A stretch of DNA of 7,407 bases from Alphaproteobacteria bacterium (lineage in GTDB: Bacteria; Pseudomonadota; Alphaproteobacteria; UBA3830). Location: the NCBI GenBank assembly GCA_025998595.1, contig BNWE01000066.1:1-7407 (forward strand), in the 5' to 3' direction. Shown piece after piece: positions 1 to 6,998 of this stretch; within the stretch, counting starts at the first letter, position 1, and every line of letters starts with the position of its first letter. A model generated the notes under the pieces. That model did no database searches. It had not been told where the DNA came from and saw only the letters and a list, made by a program, of their open reading frames with translations. The position numbers were made by a program, and so were the translations under genes.

Positions 1-184
1 TAACTGTAAAATCGTTAGAGCTCTTCTGGGGAAAAAGGCCAATGTCAATTTGGTGGATAAAACAACAGAAAAATTGACTCCGTTGCTCTATGCGACCAGA
101 GGTGGGCTGGGGGATGGTATTCTGAGGTATGGCATTAGCAGATTCCCCTGGCTGAGTAGGAGCATCACCACCATCGAATCTTAA
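1..184 (+). CDS. Ankyrin-repeat protein, 3' end only (probable truncated remnant)
   Basis: The plus-strand frame beginning at position 2 is open from the left edge to a TAA at 182-184. Its first 35 or so residues fit the ankyrin repeat: an IVRALL helix, then KKANVN, then a TPLLYATRGG turn and helix start (positions about 2-106). Ankyrin repeats mediate protein-protein binding and are abundant in intracellular bacteria. After the GG at 101-106 the expected second helix is absent, and the frame runs about 25 unrelated residues to the stop, so the repeat array appears cut off mid-repeat. The whole stretch lies antisense to the C-terminal part of the minus-strand metallopeptidase ORF, so at most one of the two is likely to be the ancestral coding sequence here. 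The 5' part of the gene is outside the window. The ankyrin assignment is fairly firm; whether a functional protein ends here is unclear. Confidence 0.5.
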   Translation, partial: NCKIVRALLGKKANVNLVDKTTEKLTPLLYATRGGLGDGILRYGISRFPWLSRSITTIES

Positions 185-1684
185 AATTTTTTGATTAAGT
201 GAACCTTGAATCACTTTTCTCAATGCTGTTTTACAATCATCGATTAAAGTACCGCCCCCTCCACGCATAAAGAGATCTTTATAAATTTTATCGGTTATAT
301 CATTAACCAGTTTCTCTTCATTTAGAGGCAAATAATGATATCTAAACAGACACGCCCCCTCTCCGAAATTCTTCTGCTGCCTTATCCTATACATTTCCTC
401 GTTTTGCCCCTCTTCAAAAAGATATGTCTTGCAGCAATCCGTTATGGGAGCAAATCCGGCAATTGTTAGCATTTCCTCGCAATTAGTAAACACCGACTTG
501 TTCTCATTGCTCTCTTTATAAATAGCGGAACAGTACACATAAATTGCCTTTGCTAACGTCTCTTGCGTTAATACTCGCTTTCCCATATCAAGATTATCAC
601 CTGTTGAAATATCAGCCGTTGAAAAGAAAAGGCCACCGAATCCACTGACAATAATCGCTCTGAACATGTCCTTCACTACGTTCATATCAGCACAGCTTCT
701 CATATCATCTGGAGGAAACGTTACGGTACGTGAGACAGCTTTTATTCCATCTATGCGCTTTACAATTTCCTCGACAGCTGCATCAATTTTGTCTTTGGCT
801 AACATTGGAAACAAAAGCTCCAAAAGAGCCGCACCATTTGAATCCAATACATTGGGCACAGTACAGGAACTCAAAGGCTTTTGTAGGACCATTTGATGAT
901 ATGCATGCGTAATCTCATGAAAAATCGTATGGTCACTTCCTTCCAAAATCTCCTTTTTTATTCTTATTTTTTTCTCACTATCAGAATAACCATTTCCCTT
1001 CGTATCAAGCACGACGCCAACTGTGATGTACCCAGGATCAAGAGATTGCGCTGTTGCATTTAATATACTAACTGCCAGTAAGGCCATAAGTCTCTGAAAA
1101 CCTGTGTGGTTTTTTAACATTAATCCAAGATGTCTCCTGAAATGCTCTTGGTCAGCGGCGCTTAACTCTTTCAGATCGAAAAGAGCTCCACTTCCATCAA
1201 GACAAAGACTAATTATGTTGTTTATCTGGCTTTGCGTTAGCAAAAAATTATCGCACGAAATGTTCTTGGTCTCATTAATTATGGTAATCAGTTTTTTCGC
1301 CTTATCTGTTGAGACATTTTTTTTTATAAATACCTGCATCATATTTGGCCACGATAAATCTATAGTGTCGATTTCAACATTCGTATTCACTTTCGTTTTC
1401 TTAGTACCGAACACACTGCCAAGACGCGTTAACTCTTTAGCAACCATGGTCATTTTTTCATTAATTTTAGGTACTGTTTCACTAGGAAAGTTTTTGCTAT
1501 AGAATTTTGCAACCAATTTTTGGTAGTCATCTGGCGTAAAAGCATCCGTGCTCGAATTTGTAGACGAACAAATACTTAACGACGGTTTCTTTAACTGCGG
1601 TTTCCTCCATCTCAGTGCGAATACATCAAAAACAGTCGATAGAAACACTGCTAATAAACAAATAGACATCAAAATACGTTTCAT
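1..1684 (-). CDS. Secreted HEITH-motif zinc metallopeptidase-like protein, 3' end outside window
   Basis: This minus-strand frame starts at the ATG at 1684-1682 and stays open for 561 codons to the left edge with no stop. A GGAGA ribosome binding site (1695-1691) sits 6 nt before the ATG. The N-terminus is a clear Sec signal peptide: MKR, a hydrophobic core to about residue 19, and a likely cleavage after VFA at residue 23, so the product is probably exported. Around residues 250-265 the sequence reads GSDHTIFHEITHAYHQ. H256-E257-x-x-H260 is the HExxH zinc and catalytic motif of gluzincin-type metallopeptidases, and the following AYH recalls the HExxHAxH pattern of M91/NleD-like effectors. 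A third zinc ligand is not proven; E289 in a GAALLELLF segment is a candidate. Other regions are Lys-rich and unrecognised. Residues from about 527 onward are antisense to an ankyrin fragment and are probably not original protein. The function as a protease is inferred from the motif and export signal only. Confidence 0.72.
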   Translation of the reverse strand, partial: MKRILMSICLLAVFLSTVFDVFALRWRKPQLKKPSLSICSSTNSSTDAFTPDDYQKLVAKFYSKNFPSETVPKINEKMTMVAKELTRLGSVFGTKKTKVNTNVEIDTIDLSWPNMMQVFIKKNVSTDKAKKLITIINETKNISCDNFLLTQSQINNIISLCLDGSGALFDLKELSAADQEHFRRHLGLMLKNHTGFQRLMALLAVSILNATAQSLDPGYITVGVVLDTKGNGYSDSEKKIRIKKEILEGSDHTIFHEITHAYHQMVLQKPLSSCTVPNVLDSNGAALLELLFPMLAKDKIDAAVEEIVKRIDGIKAVSRTVTFPPDDMRSCADMNVVKDMFRAIIVSGFGGLFFSTADISTGDNLDMGKRVLTQETLAKAIYVYCSAIYKESNENKSVFTNCEEMLTIAGFAPITDCCKTYLFEEGQNEEMYRIRQQKNFGEGACLFRYHYLPLNEEKLVNDITDKIYKDLFMRGGGGTLIDDCKTALRKVIQGSLNQKILRFDGGDAPTQPGESANAIPQNTIPQPTSGRIEQRSQFFCCFIHQIDIGLFPQKSSNDFTV

Positions 1685-1689
1685 TTTTT

Positions 1690-1749
1690 TTCTCCGCATG
1701 TAACAATTCATTATCGCACACAATATATTAATTTTTTATTAAAATGTAA
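1690..1749 (-). promoter_or_regulatory. Candidate promoter and RBS of the metallopeptidase-like gene
   Basis: On the minus strand a TTACAT (1749-1744) and a TATATT (1727-1722) are separated by 16 nt, fitting a sigma-70-type -35/-10 pair. The GGAGA ribosome binding site follows at 1695-1691. The region is very AT-rich, so chance matches are likely and the call is tentative. A small inverted repeat, CCGCA/TGCGG (1774-1778 and 1785-1789), lies just upstream. Confidence 0.3.
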
Positions 1750-1921
1750 TTTTATTTTTTTGTGTTTTTTTGTCCGCAAGCTACTGCGGTATAGCTGCAT
1801 TCAATTCAACATTGCACGAGCAATCCATGGAATAGCCAATACGTCTGGAAGAAAAGTGCCCACTATTATTTAAAAAAAATATGTTATATACTTTTCAGTG
1901 CCAGTATAAAATACCGAGAGA

Positions 1922-3769
1922 ATGCTTAAACATTTATTAGCAACGATATCACAACAGCAATATTTTAGAAAAATATACGAAGCTGTATCGAAGCGTTGCT
2001 CCAAGTGCATTCGACTAATTACTGCAACCCGAGAGCGTTCACATCATTTGCAAAACATAATGGTATTATTATCGTCGTATTTTGCGGCAGCCCTACTTGT
2101 ATACCCGCATGCAAGCATAATTAAGATTATCGTTGAAGCGTTTTCTCTGCTGTGCATCTACGGAGCCATTTTTGTTTGGTTCATCGAGAAAATCACAGTT
2201 GGCGTACGTTATAAATTTGTGGTTTGTGTAACCGCATGTGCTGCTCCGGTATTATTTATCAATAATTCGCTGGGCGTATCGCTTGTAACAATACTTCTCA
2301 TGGTCTTTCTGGAATTTCTGCTCTTTGAATATCTTCGTGGCTGCCGATTGTTTGGCAATGCTCTCCCCATATATATTGTATGCGAAGAAGAACAAGACAT
2401 TGATTGCATTGCCAATTTTCTGGAGGAACACCGGATTCTTGAATGCATCGTGCTCTCGAATGCTACCGAAGATAGAAGATTCAGCTCACTGAAATCAATT
2501 GATGACGTCAGAAAATGGCTGACAAAAATTAACAAGATTGCATTTTTCCCGGTTCCACGAAGGTTATTGTATTTTTCCACTCATCCAAATTCTGACACGT
2601 TAATTAGTCTCATCAGATTATCCTCTGAGTTTAGTGTGCCGCTATTTAAGGTGGTGATAAATACATTGGGCAAGCGAACATTTCCGGCGATCACTCCCAT
2701 TGATATCGCTGATTTTGACTCGATCAGTCTGATGCCTCAGGAGAAATCGGCTCTAACTGTCGCATTCAAAAGCAAAGTAGTCTGGATATTCTACGATGGC
2801 CGCGACACAGTGCTGGATCTTGCATATGCAATAGCATCGGTATCGTCCGTTGATATGACTGTGCTTTGCGAGAACGAAAGATTGTTTGCCGAAGCGGAAC
2901 AGAAGTTGAAAAATATATCATCACAGCAGAATTATAAAATAAGAATTGTCGACTTCGAAGTGATGAATGCCTGTGATTCAAGGCCTGATATCTTGTTCTA
3001 TAATATGCCTGTAAAAGCCGCCGATTACTGTGACGACATCCTGAAGGAAGCCGTAATAAAAAACGTCATCTATATGAATAAAGTCATAGAGTTTGCTCAC
3101 AGAACGCAGACGCCGTATGTGTTTGTGCTTTCCGGCGATGGCGCACTGAACGCCAATAATTGGATTGGCGCAACTCAACGCCTTGGAGAGCTTTTTGCGC
3201 AGTTTGCAGATTCCCAAAGCAGAAGATTTCATACAAAATTCAGAGTCATTCGAATCCCCGAAAGCGCAACTGATAAATCTGGAATCTTCGGAAAAATCAT
3301 TTCCGACATAAAAACCGATGGATGCGTAAATATAAATTTCCCGTCATGTGACGTTGCAAAGTTATACTACAGAAAAGACATATTATCTCTGTTGATAAAA
3401 ATGGTGACGTCAGCTCTGAAGGAGTACGATTTTTCTTCCAGTGTGTATACGTTAATCCCGGAAAATAGAGTCTCTCTGGATAATCTTCTGGACATCATAT
3501 GCAGTCAGTTTCTGCTCAGAAAAAACGCGGATGTAAAGGTTACCTACAATTGCCAATCGCAAACCATGGACCTGGAGAACTTTCCAAATATTACGGAAGC
3601 ACTAGAAAAAACATCAGTAAACGGCATAGTGCAAACAAAATTCTCCACCCATAATCCAGATTCCTACGAGAAAAAATTATGGAGCATTAGGCAGATTAAC
3701 AATATGAAGACACGCGAGTTGGTTTCTGTTGTATTTCAAAGCCTGAACGAAAAAATCGAAAGACTATAA
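1922..3769 (+). CDS. CapD/FlaA1/PglF-like membrane protein with decayed active site (probable pseudoenzyme)
   Basis: The protein has 615 residues. Four hydrophobic segments (about 44-62, 67-88, 97-113, 117-138) are followed by a cytosolic region (about 147-260) and a Rossmann-like region from about 284, the order found in membrane-anchored UDP-GlcNAc 4,6-dehydratases of the FlaA1/PglF/WbpM/CapD family. The landmark that gives it away is residues 401-420, FVLSGDGALNANNWIGATQR, which aligns with the family's ISTDKAVNPTNVMGATKR. DILFYNMPVK (356-365) matches DIVFHAAALK. Key residues are gone: the TGAGGSIG cofactor loop is IFYDGRDT (289-296), the catalytic TDK triad is GDG (405-407), the M/YxxxK lysine is Q419, and the C-terminal GLRPGEKLYEEL is NCQSQTMDLENF (543-554). 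The frame is intact, so this looks like a maintained non-catalytic paralogue rather than a fresh pseudogene. No strong ribosome binding site precedes the ATG: GAGAG ends one base before it. A TATATA (1885-1890) may be a -10 element. Its function is unknown. Confidence 0.7.
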   Translation: MLKHLLATISQQQYFRKIYEAVSKRCSKCIRLITATRERSHHLQNIMVLLSSYFAAALLVYPHASIIKIIVEAFSLLCIYGAIFVWFIEKITVGVRYKFVVCVTACAAPVLFINNSLGVSLVTILLMVFLEFLLFEYLRGCRLFGNALPIYIVCEEEQDIDCIANFLEEHRILECIVLSNATEDRRFSSLKSIDDVRKWLTKINKIAFFPVPRRLLYFSTHPNSDTLISLIRLSSEFSVPLFKVVINTLGKRTFPAITPIDIADFDSISLMPQEKSALTVAFKSKVVWIFYDGRDTVLDLAYAIASVSSVDMTVLCENERLFAEAEQKLKNISSQQNYKIRIVDFEVMNACDSRPDILFYNMPVKAADYCDDILKEAVIKNVIYMNKVIEFAHRTQTPYVFVLSGDGALNANNWIGATQRLGELFAQFADSQSRRFHTKFRVIRIPESATDKSGIFGKIISDIKTDGCVNINFPSCDVAKLYYRKDILSLLIKMVTSALKEYDFSSSVYTLIPENRVSLDNLLDIICSQFLLRKNADVKVTYNCQSQTMDLENFPNITEALEKTSVNGIVQTKFSTHNPDSYEKKLWSIRQINNMKTRELVSVVFQSLNEKIERL

Positions 3770-3873
3770 ACATCCAACATTCCCAAATGCATCAGACATA
3801 TTTTTTGGAGCGCAATTTCCGCTGAAAACTCAAATAACTCGTTGTTATAGAATGTTTTTCTGCTTCTCGAAAT

Positions 3874-3903
3874 CTTGTGCTTTCAAAAAGACAAGCGGTT
3901 TTT
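3874..3903 (+). terminator. Candidate Rho-independent terminator after the CapD-like gene
   Basis: CTTGT-g-CTTT (3874-3883) pairs with AAAGACAAG (3887-3895) to give a 9-bp stem with one bulged G and a CAA loop. It is followed after CGG by five T's (3899-3903). It lies 105 nt after the CapD-like stop and upstream of the tRNA promoter, which is where a terminator is expected. The stem is AT-rich and the T-run short, so it may be weak. Confidence 0.45.
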
Positions 3904-3936
3904 GTAGTAGATATGATTTGTTGTATCGTTCAGCAC

Positions 3937-3965
3937 TTGAAAAAAGAAAAAAAAAGGTTTATATA
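3937..3965 (+). promoter_or_regulatory. Candidate sigma-70 promoter for tRNA-Val / accBC
   Basis: TTGAAA (3937-3942) and TATATA (3960-3965) are spaced by 17 nt, near the sigma-70 consensus. This puts a start site around 3972, roughly a dozen bases before the mature tRNA 5' end. No terminator-like hairpin is visible between the tRNA and accB, so the same promoter could serve tRNA-accB-accC. Confidence 0.5.
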
Positions 3966-3984
3966 TTTTCTACGAGAGTTATTG

Positions 3985-4059
3985 GGGCGCATAGCTCAGC
4001 GGTAGAGCACTACGTTGACATCGTAGTGGTCGTAGGTTCGATCCCTGCTGCGCCCACCA
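3985..4059 (+). tRNA. tRNA-Val (anticodon GAC), CCA encoded
   Basis: A complete cloverleaf can be drawn. The acceptor stem is GGGCGCA (3985-3991) with TGCGCCC (4049-4055), discriminator A (4056) and encoded CCA (4057-4059). The D stem is GCTC/GAGC with loop AGCGGTA. The anticodon stem CTACG/CGTAG (4010-4014, 4022-4026) encloses loop TTGACAT with anticodon GAC (4017-4019), reading GTC and GTT valine codons. The T stem GTAGG/CCTGC (one T-G wobble) encloses TTCGATC. The CCA end is only 33 nt from the chosen accB start, so co-transcription and tRNA processing from the accB message are likely. Confidence 0.96.
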
Positions 4060-4080
4060 TTAATTGTTGGCATTGGCTAA

Positions 4081-4087
4081 GAAGGAG
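4081..4087 (+). promoter_or_regulatory. Strong ribosome binding site that decides the accB start
   Basis: GAAGGAG (4081-4087) is a near-perfect anti-16S match. It ends 5 nt before the GTG at 4093, which is correct spacing. The in-frame GTG at 4087 would overlap the site itself, and there is no in-frame ATG nearby, so GTG 4093 is the better start. Confidence 0.7.
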
Positions 4088-4092
4088 TGAAT

Positions 4093-4581
4093 GTGTCTCA
4101 GCATCTTAAGATAGATCCCGATGCCGTTAGGGCTTTGGCTGAACTCCTTAGAGAAACAGATTTAACTGAAATAGAATATCAAGTTGATTCGCTTAGGATA
4201 AAGGTGTTGCGCACTATTCCTCAGGCCATAGTTCCGGTTTCTGCGATCAATAATAATCTTGTTTCCTCGGGGCAAAATATGATCGCCAATGGCGGAGTAT
4301 CCGCAGCGCCTTCAGTCCGTGAAGCCGATACAAGTCTGGAAAATCATCCGGGAATCATAGAAGCGCAGATGGTGGGAACGGTGTATCTGTCACCTGGACC
4401 TGGTGCCGATCCTTTCATTGTCGTTGGAAATAACGTATCTCAGGGGCAGACTTTGTTCATCATAGAAGCGATGAAGGTTATGAATATGGTAAAGGCTCCG
4501 CGTTCTGGAGTAATCAAGCATATTTTCGTGAGAGATTCGCAGCCGGTTGAATACGGCGATCCAGTTGTTATTATTGAATGA
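4093..4581 (+). CDS. accB: Biotin carboxyl carrier protein of acetyl-CoA carboxylase
   Basis: AccB carries the biotin that AccC carboxylates and that the AccA-AccD carboxyltransferase uses to turn acetyl-CoA into malonyl-CoA, the committed step of fatty-acid synthesis in the cytoplasm. From GTG 4093 the product has 162 residues, close to the E. coli length of 156. Residues about 1-40 form the conserved N-terminal region (IDPDAVRALAELLRETDLTE, then EYQVDSLRIKV). A variable linker follows to about residue 85, and then the biotinyl domain from MVGTVYLSPGPGADPF to VVIIE. The biotinylation motif EAMKVMN is present, with the acceptor lysine at residue 128. A start at GTG 4087 would give 164 residues, but the ribosome binding site argues against it. 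accC follows after 18 nt, the usual accBC operon. Upstream is a tRNA rather than the aroQ often found before accB. Confidence 0.96.
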   Translation: MSQHLKIDPDAVRALAELLRETDLTEIEYQVDSLRIKVLRTIPQAIVPVSAINNNLVSSGQNMIANGGVSAAPSVREADTSLENHPGIIEAQMVGTVYLSPGPGADPFIVVGNNVSQGQTLFIIEAMKVMNMVKAPRSGVIKHIFVRDSQPVEYGDPVVIIE

Positions 4582-4599
4582 ATCAAGAAGTGTTTTTTG

Positions 4600-5940
4600 A
4601 TGATAAATAAAATATTGATTGCAAACAGAGGTGAAATCGCTGTTCGTATTCTGAGGGCATGCAAAGATCTCGGAATACAGACGGTTGCAGTGCATTCCAC
4701 GGCAGATGCCGAAGCCATGAGTGTTCGTTTAGCCGATGAAAGCGTTTGCATAGGGCCTCCTCAGCCACGGGAAAGCTATCTGAATATTCCAGCCATTATT
4801 TCTGCAGCATGCATTACTGGCGCGGATGCTATTCATCCGGGATTTGGATTTCTAAGCGAAAATGCAACGTTTGCTCATATGGTTGAAGAACATGGACTAA
4901 CGTTCATTGGTCCCAAAGCCGATCACATAGCCATGATGGGCGATAAAATTATGGCTAAGAAAACCATTGCAAGACTTGGATTACCGACGGTTCCGGGGTC
5001 AGAAGGTGCCGTTACCACTATGGATAAAGCGCTCCGCCAGATGGATAGCATTGGGTATCCAGTACTAATAAAAGCAGCCGGTGGCGGCGGTGGACGCGGC
5101 ATGAAAGTAGCCAGGTCCAAGGCGGAATTTGCGGAAGCCTACGAGACCGCCAAAAGGGAAGCGGGAATTTCCTTTGGTAATGATCGAGTCTATCTGGAGA
5201 AATATCTGGAAAAGCCTCGACACATCGAATTTCAAATCATAGCCGATAAATATGGAAACGCCGTTCATTTGGGCGAAAGAGACTGCTCCCTCCAGAGGCG
5301 AAATCAAAAAGTGTGGGAAGAAGCTCCAAGTACGGTACTAACTCCGGAATTCAGAGACGAGTTCGGACGGAAAATCGCTAAATCCATGGCGGAATTGGGC
5401 TACGTCGGAGTGGGAACTCTGGAATTTCTCTACGAAAACAATCAGTTGTTTTTCATAGAGATGAATACTCGCATACAAGTGGAGCATCCGGTAACAGAAA
5501 TGATCACCGGAGTTGATATAATAAGGGAACAGATTCTAGTGGCCGATGGTCAAAAACTTTCCATCACTCAAGATGACATTAGCTTTAAAGGACACGCCAT
5601 CGAATGCCGAATAAATTCAGAGAATCCCAAGACATTTATTCCATCGGCGGGAACAGTTTCCAATTATCATTGTCCGGGAGGGCCGGGAGTGCGCGTAGAC
5701 AGCGCTATCTATGATGGATGCAAAATCCCTCCATATTACGATAGTCTGATCGCCAAGCTCATTGTGCACGCAAACGATCGCGAACAATGTCTCGCAAGAT
5801 TGCGCCGTGCCCTGAGAGAATGTGTAATTGAGGGAGTGGACACGCTTGTTCCTCTCCATATCGAATTGGCCGACAATCCAGATGTTATCAATGCGGATTT
5901 CGATATACATTTTCTGGAAAAACTCTACGAATTGCACTGA
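4600..5940 (+). CDS. accC: Biotin carboxylase subunit of acetyl-CoA carboxylase
   Basis: AccC is the ATP-grasp enzyme that carboxylates AccB-biotin using bicarbonate and ATP. The product has 446 residues from ATG 4600 (E. coli has 449). A TTG one codon earlier is in frame, but the ATG gives the canonical MINKILIANRGEIAVRI N-terminus and leaves AAGAAG (4585-4590) 9 nt upstream as a ribosome binding site. The biotin carboxylase N-domain (1-110), the ATP-grasp domain with glycine loop GGGGGRGM (161-168), and the C-domain are all complete. Residues matching the E. coli active site (offset by one past the glycine loop) are present: K116, K158, H208, E210, K237, E275, E287, N289, R291, Q293, E295 and R337. 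It is encoded 18 nt after accB and translated from the same message. Nothing suggests decay. No strong terminator follows; the next gene is convergent. Confidence 0.98.
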   Translation: MINKILIANRGEIAVRILRACKDLGIQTVAVHSTADAEAMSVRLADESVCIGPPQPRESYLNIPAIISAACITGADAIHPGFGFLSENATFAHMVEEHGLTFIGPKADHIAMMGDKIMAKKTIARLGLPTVPGSEGAVTTMDKALRQMDSIGYPVLIKAAGGGGGRGMKVARSKAEFAEAYETAKREAGISFGNDRVYLEKYLEKPRHIEFQIIADKYGNAVHLGERDCSLQRRNQKVWEEAPSTVLTPEFRDEFGRKIAKSMAELGYVGVGTLEFLYENNQLFFIEMNTRIQVEHPVTEMITGVDIIREQILVADGQKLSITQDDISFKGHAIECRINSENPKTFIPSAGTVSNYHCPGGPGVRVDSAIYDGCKIPPYYDSLIAKLIVHANDREQCLARLRRALRECVIEGVDTLVPLHIELADNPDVINADFDIHFLEKLYELH

Positions 5941-6036
5941 TTGTGATTGCACTAGAATCTGTAACTTGCATATACCGCCTTTGCTATTTGATCTCAAAGA
6001 CGGCACCTCGCTTGTCAATTGGCTACTTTAACATAT

Positions 6037-6060
6037 TCAAAATCCGTATTCTTATTTTGA
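6037..6060. terminator. Weak AT-rich inverted repeat between convergent genes
   Basis: TCAAAAT (6037-6043) and ATTTTGA (6054-6060) form a 7-bp inverted repeat with a 10-nt loop. It sits between the accC stop and the convergent OGFr-like gene and overlaps that gene's stop codon. It could act as a weak bidirectional terminator, but it has no GC core and no clear T-run. Confidence 0.2.
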
Positions 6061-6918
6061 TATCTTTTCCTTAGTCCAATATTGTTTATATTGTTTATAC
6101 ACCTCAGGAATCTTCTTTTTTGTAGCGGCAAGGGCTGCTTGTATCTCTTTCACATAGCAGTTATTCCCAAGTATATTGAGAAATTTTAACAATCTTGACA
6201 TTTTTTTCGGATGATGGATGTTTTTTTCACTCAATTGGCGCCTAATACGCTCGTTGAATTCTTTCTTGATGACGAGCTTATTATGATTCATTGCGGCCTT
6301 AAATCCCCAGAGGTGCAGCAAACGCAACATGTTTTCCTTAGCATTATATTGCATTTGTTTTGCAATGGTGGATTTTTTATTTTTAAGCAAAATGTTCAAT
6401 ACATTGTATGGGTTTTCGATCCCTTTCGCTGATTTCTTCACCAACTTTTTATTGTCCAAACAATAGTCTTTCCAAAAAGTTCCCGCCTTTCTATTGGGCA
6501 AAACAATCTGTATGTATTCGTGATGTTTGTCCAGCGCCTTGTCCTTTGTGCGTCTAAAATCGGCTTGAGATGAAAACGGGAACTTCCGCATCTCACCTTT
6601 TTTTTTGCCTGGTTCAGATTTGAAATGTACTCCTTTCTCTCCACAGAGATAAGCGATCCAATCTTTCAATTGGTTAGTTAAGGTTATATGTTTTTCCTTT
6701 TCCAGACTTCCAAGTTCTTTTTTTACCAATGTTGACATATGATTTTTCGCTACCATTGCATGTGCATGGTGATGCGCATGATGTGGCTTTGCATGGTGAT
6801 GATGATGCACATCATGCATTGCTATGGATTCGTTAGCTGAAAGTAGAACACCTGCTGCTAGCAGTAATATTTTTGATGCTTTCGCAAGCATTTCCGCCTT
6901 TGTTAGAATAAAGTTCAT
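6052..6918 (-). CDS. Secreted His-rich protein with opioid growth factor receptor (OGFr)-like region
   Basis: The protein has 288 residues, starting at ATG 6918-6916 with GAGG (6927-6924) 5 nt upstream. Residues 1-33 are a Sec signal peptide (LTKAEMLAKASK, core ILLLAAGVLL, cleavage likely after ESIA). Residues 35-53 hold 12 histidines in 19 positions, suggesting metal binding near the mature N-terminus. The rest is Lys-rich and basic. Several segments match the conserved bacterial/animal OGFr region: DKHHEYIQIVLPNRKAGTF (130-148), like the family's HDYIQWLFPNR; NMLRLLHLWGF (196-206), like the MLRFYGF helix; and HHPKKMSRLLKFLNILG (235-251), like the HNHLRITRILRSL-LG segment. The biochemical role of this domain in bacteria is not established, and the family's usual W in YIQW is I here. 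An exported His-rich OGFr-like protein in a host-associated bacterium is a plausible effector or periplasmic metal-binding protein; both are inference. It converges on accC. Confidence 0.68.
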   Translation of the reverse strand: MNFILTKAEMLAKASKILLLAAGVLLSANESIAMHDVHHHHHAKPHHAHHHAHAMVAKNHMSTLVKKELGSLEKEKHITLTNQLKDWIAYLCGEKGVHFKSEPGKKKGEMRKFPFSSQADFRRTKDKALDKHHEYIQIVLPNRKAGTFWKDYCLDNKKLVKKSAKGIENPYNVLNILLKNKKSTIAKQMQYNAKENMLRLLHLWGFKAAMNHNKLVIKKEFNERIRRQLSEKNIHHPKKMSRLLKFLNILGNNCYVKEIQAALAATKKKIPEVYKQYKQYWTKEKISK

Positions 6919-6966
6919 AAATACCTCATGTTAGTTAGTTAGAATAAAAAATAGATCACATGAGTA

Positions 6967-6995
6967 AATATGGCGTCTCTTTTGTGTTTTGTCAA
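6967..6995 (-). promoter_or_regulatory. Promoter of the OGFr-like gene
   Basis: On the minus strand a perfect TTGACA (6995-6990) is followed after 17 nt by CATATT (6972-6967), a 4/6 match to the -10 consensus. The predicted start site near 6960 gives a leader of about 40 nt containing the GAGG ribosome binding site and a TTAG triplet repeat. Confidence 0.55.
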
Positions 6996-6998
6996 TGT

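Noticed and set aside
1104..1502. 132-codon plus-strand ORF inside the metallopeptidase gene
   Set aside because: It is antisense to a frame with a signal peptide, ribosome binding site and HExxH motif. Its translation has no recognisable domain and looks like an AT-rich shadow.
4087..4089. GTG at 4087 as accB start
   Set aside because: It overlaps the AAGGAG ribosome binding site; GTG 4093 has proper spacing from it.
4597..4599. TTG at 4597 as accC start
   Set aside because: ATG 4600 gives the conserved MINKILIANRGEIA N-terminus; the TTG would only add one residue.
5617..6018. 133-codon minus-strand ORF overlapping the accC 3' end
   Set aside because: It lies mostly antisense to conserved accC codons and has no ribosome binding site or recognisable product.
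6929..6942. TTAG tandem triplet in the OGFr-like 5' leader as a phase-variation repeat
   Set aside because: Only three copies of a 4-bp unit; too short to argue for slipped-strand switching.
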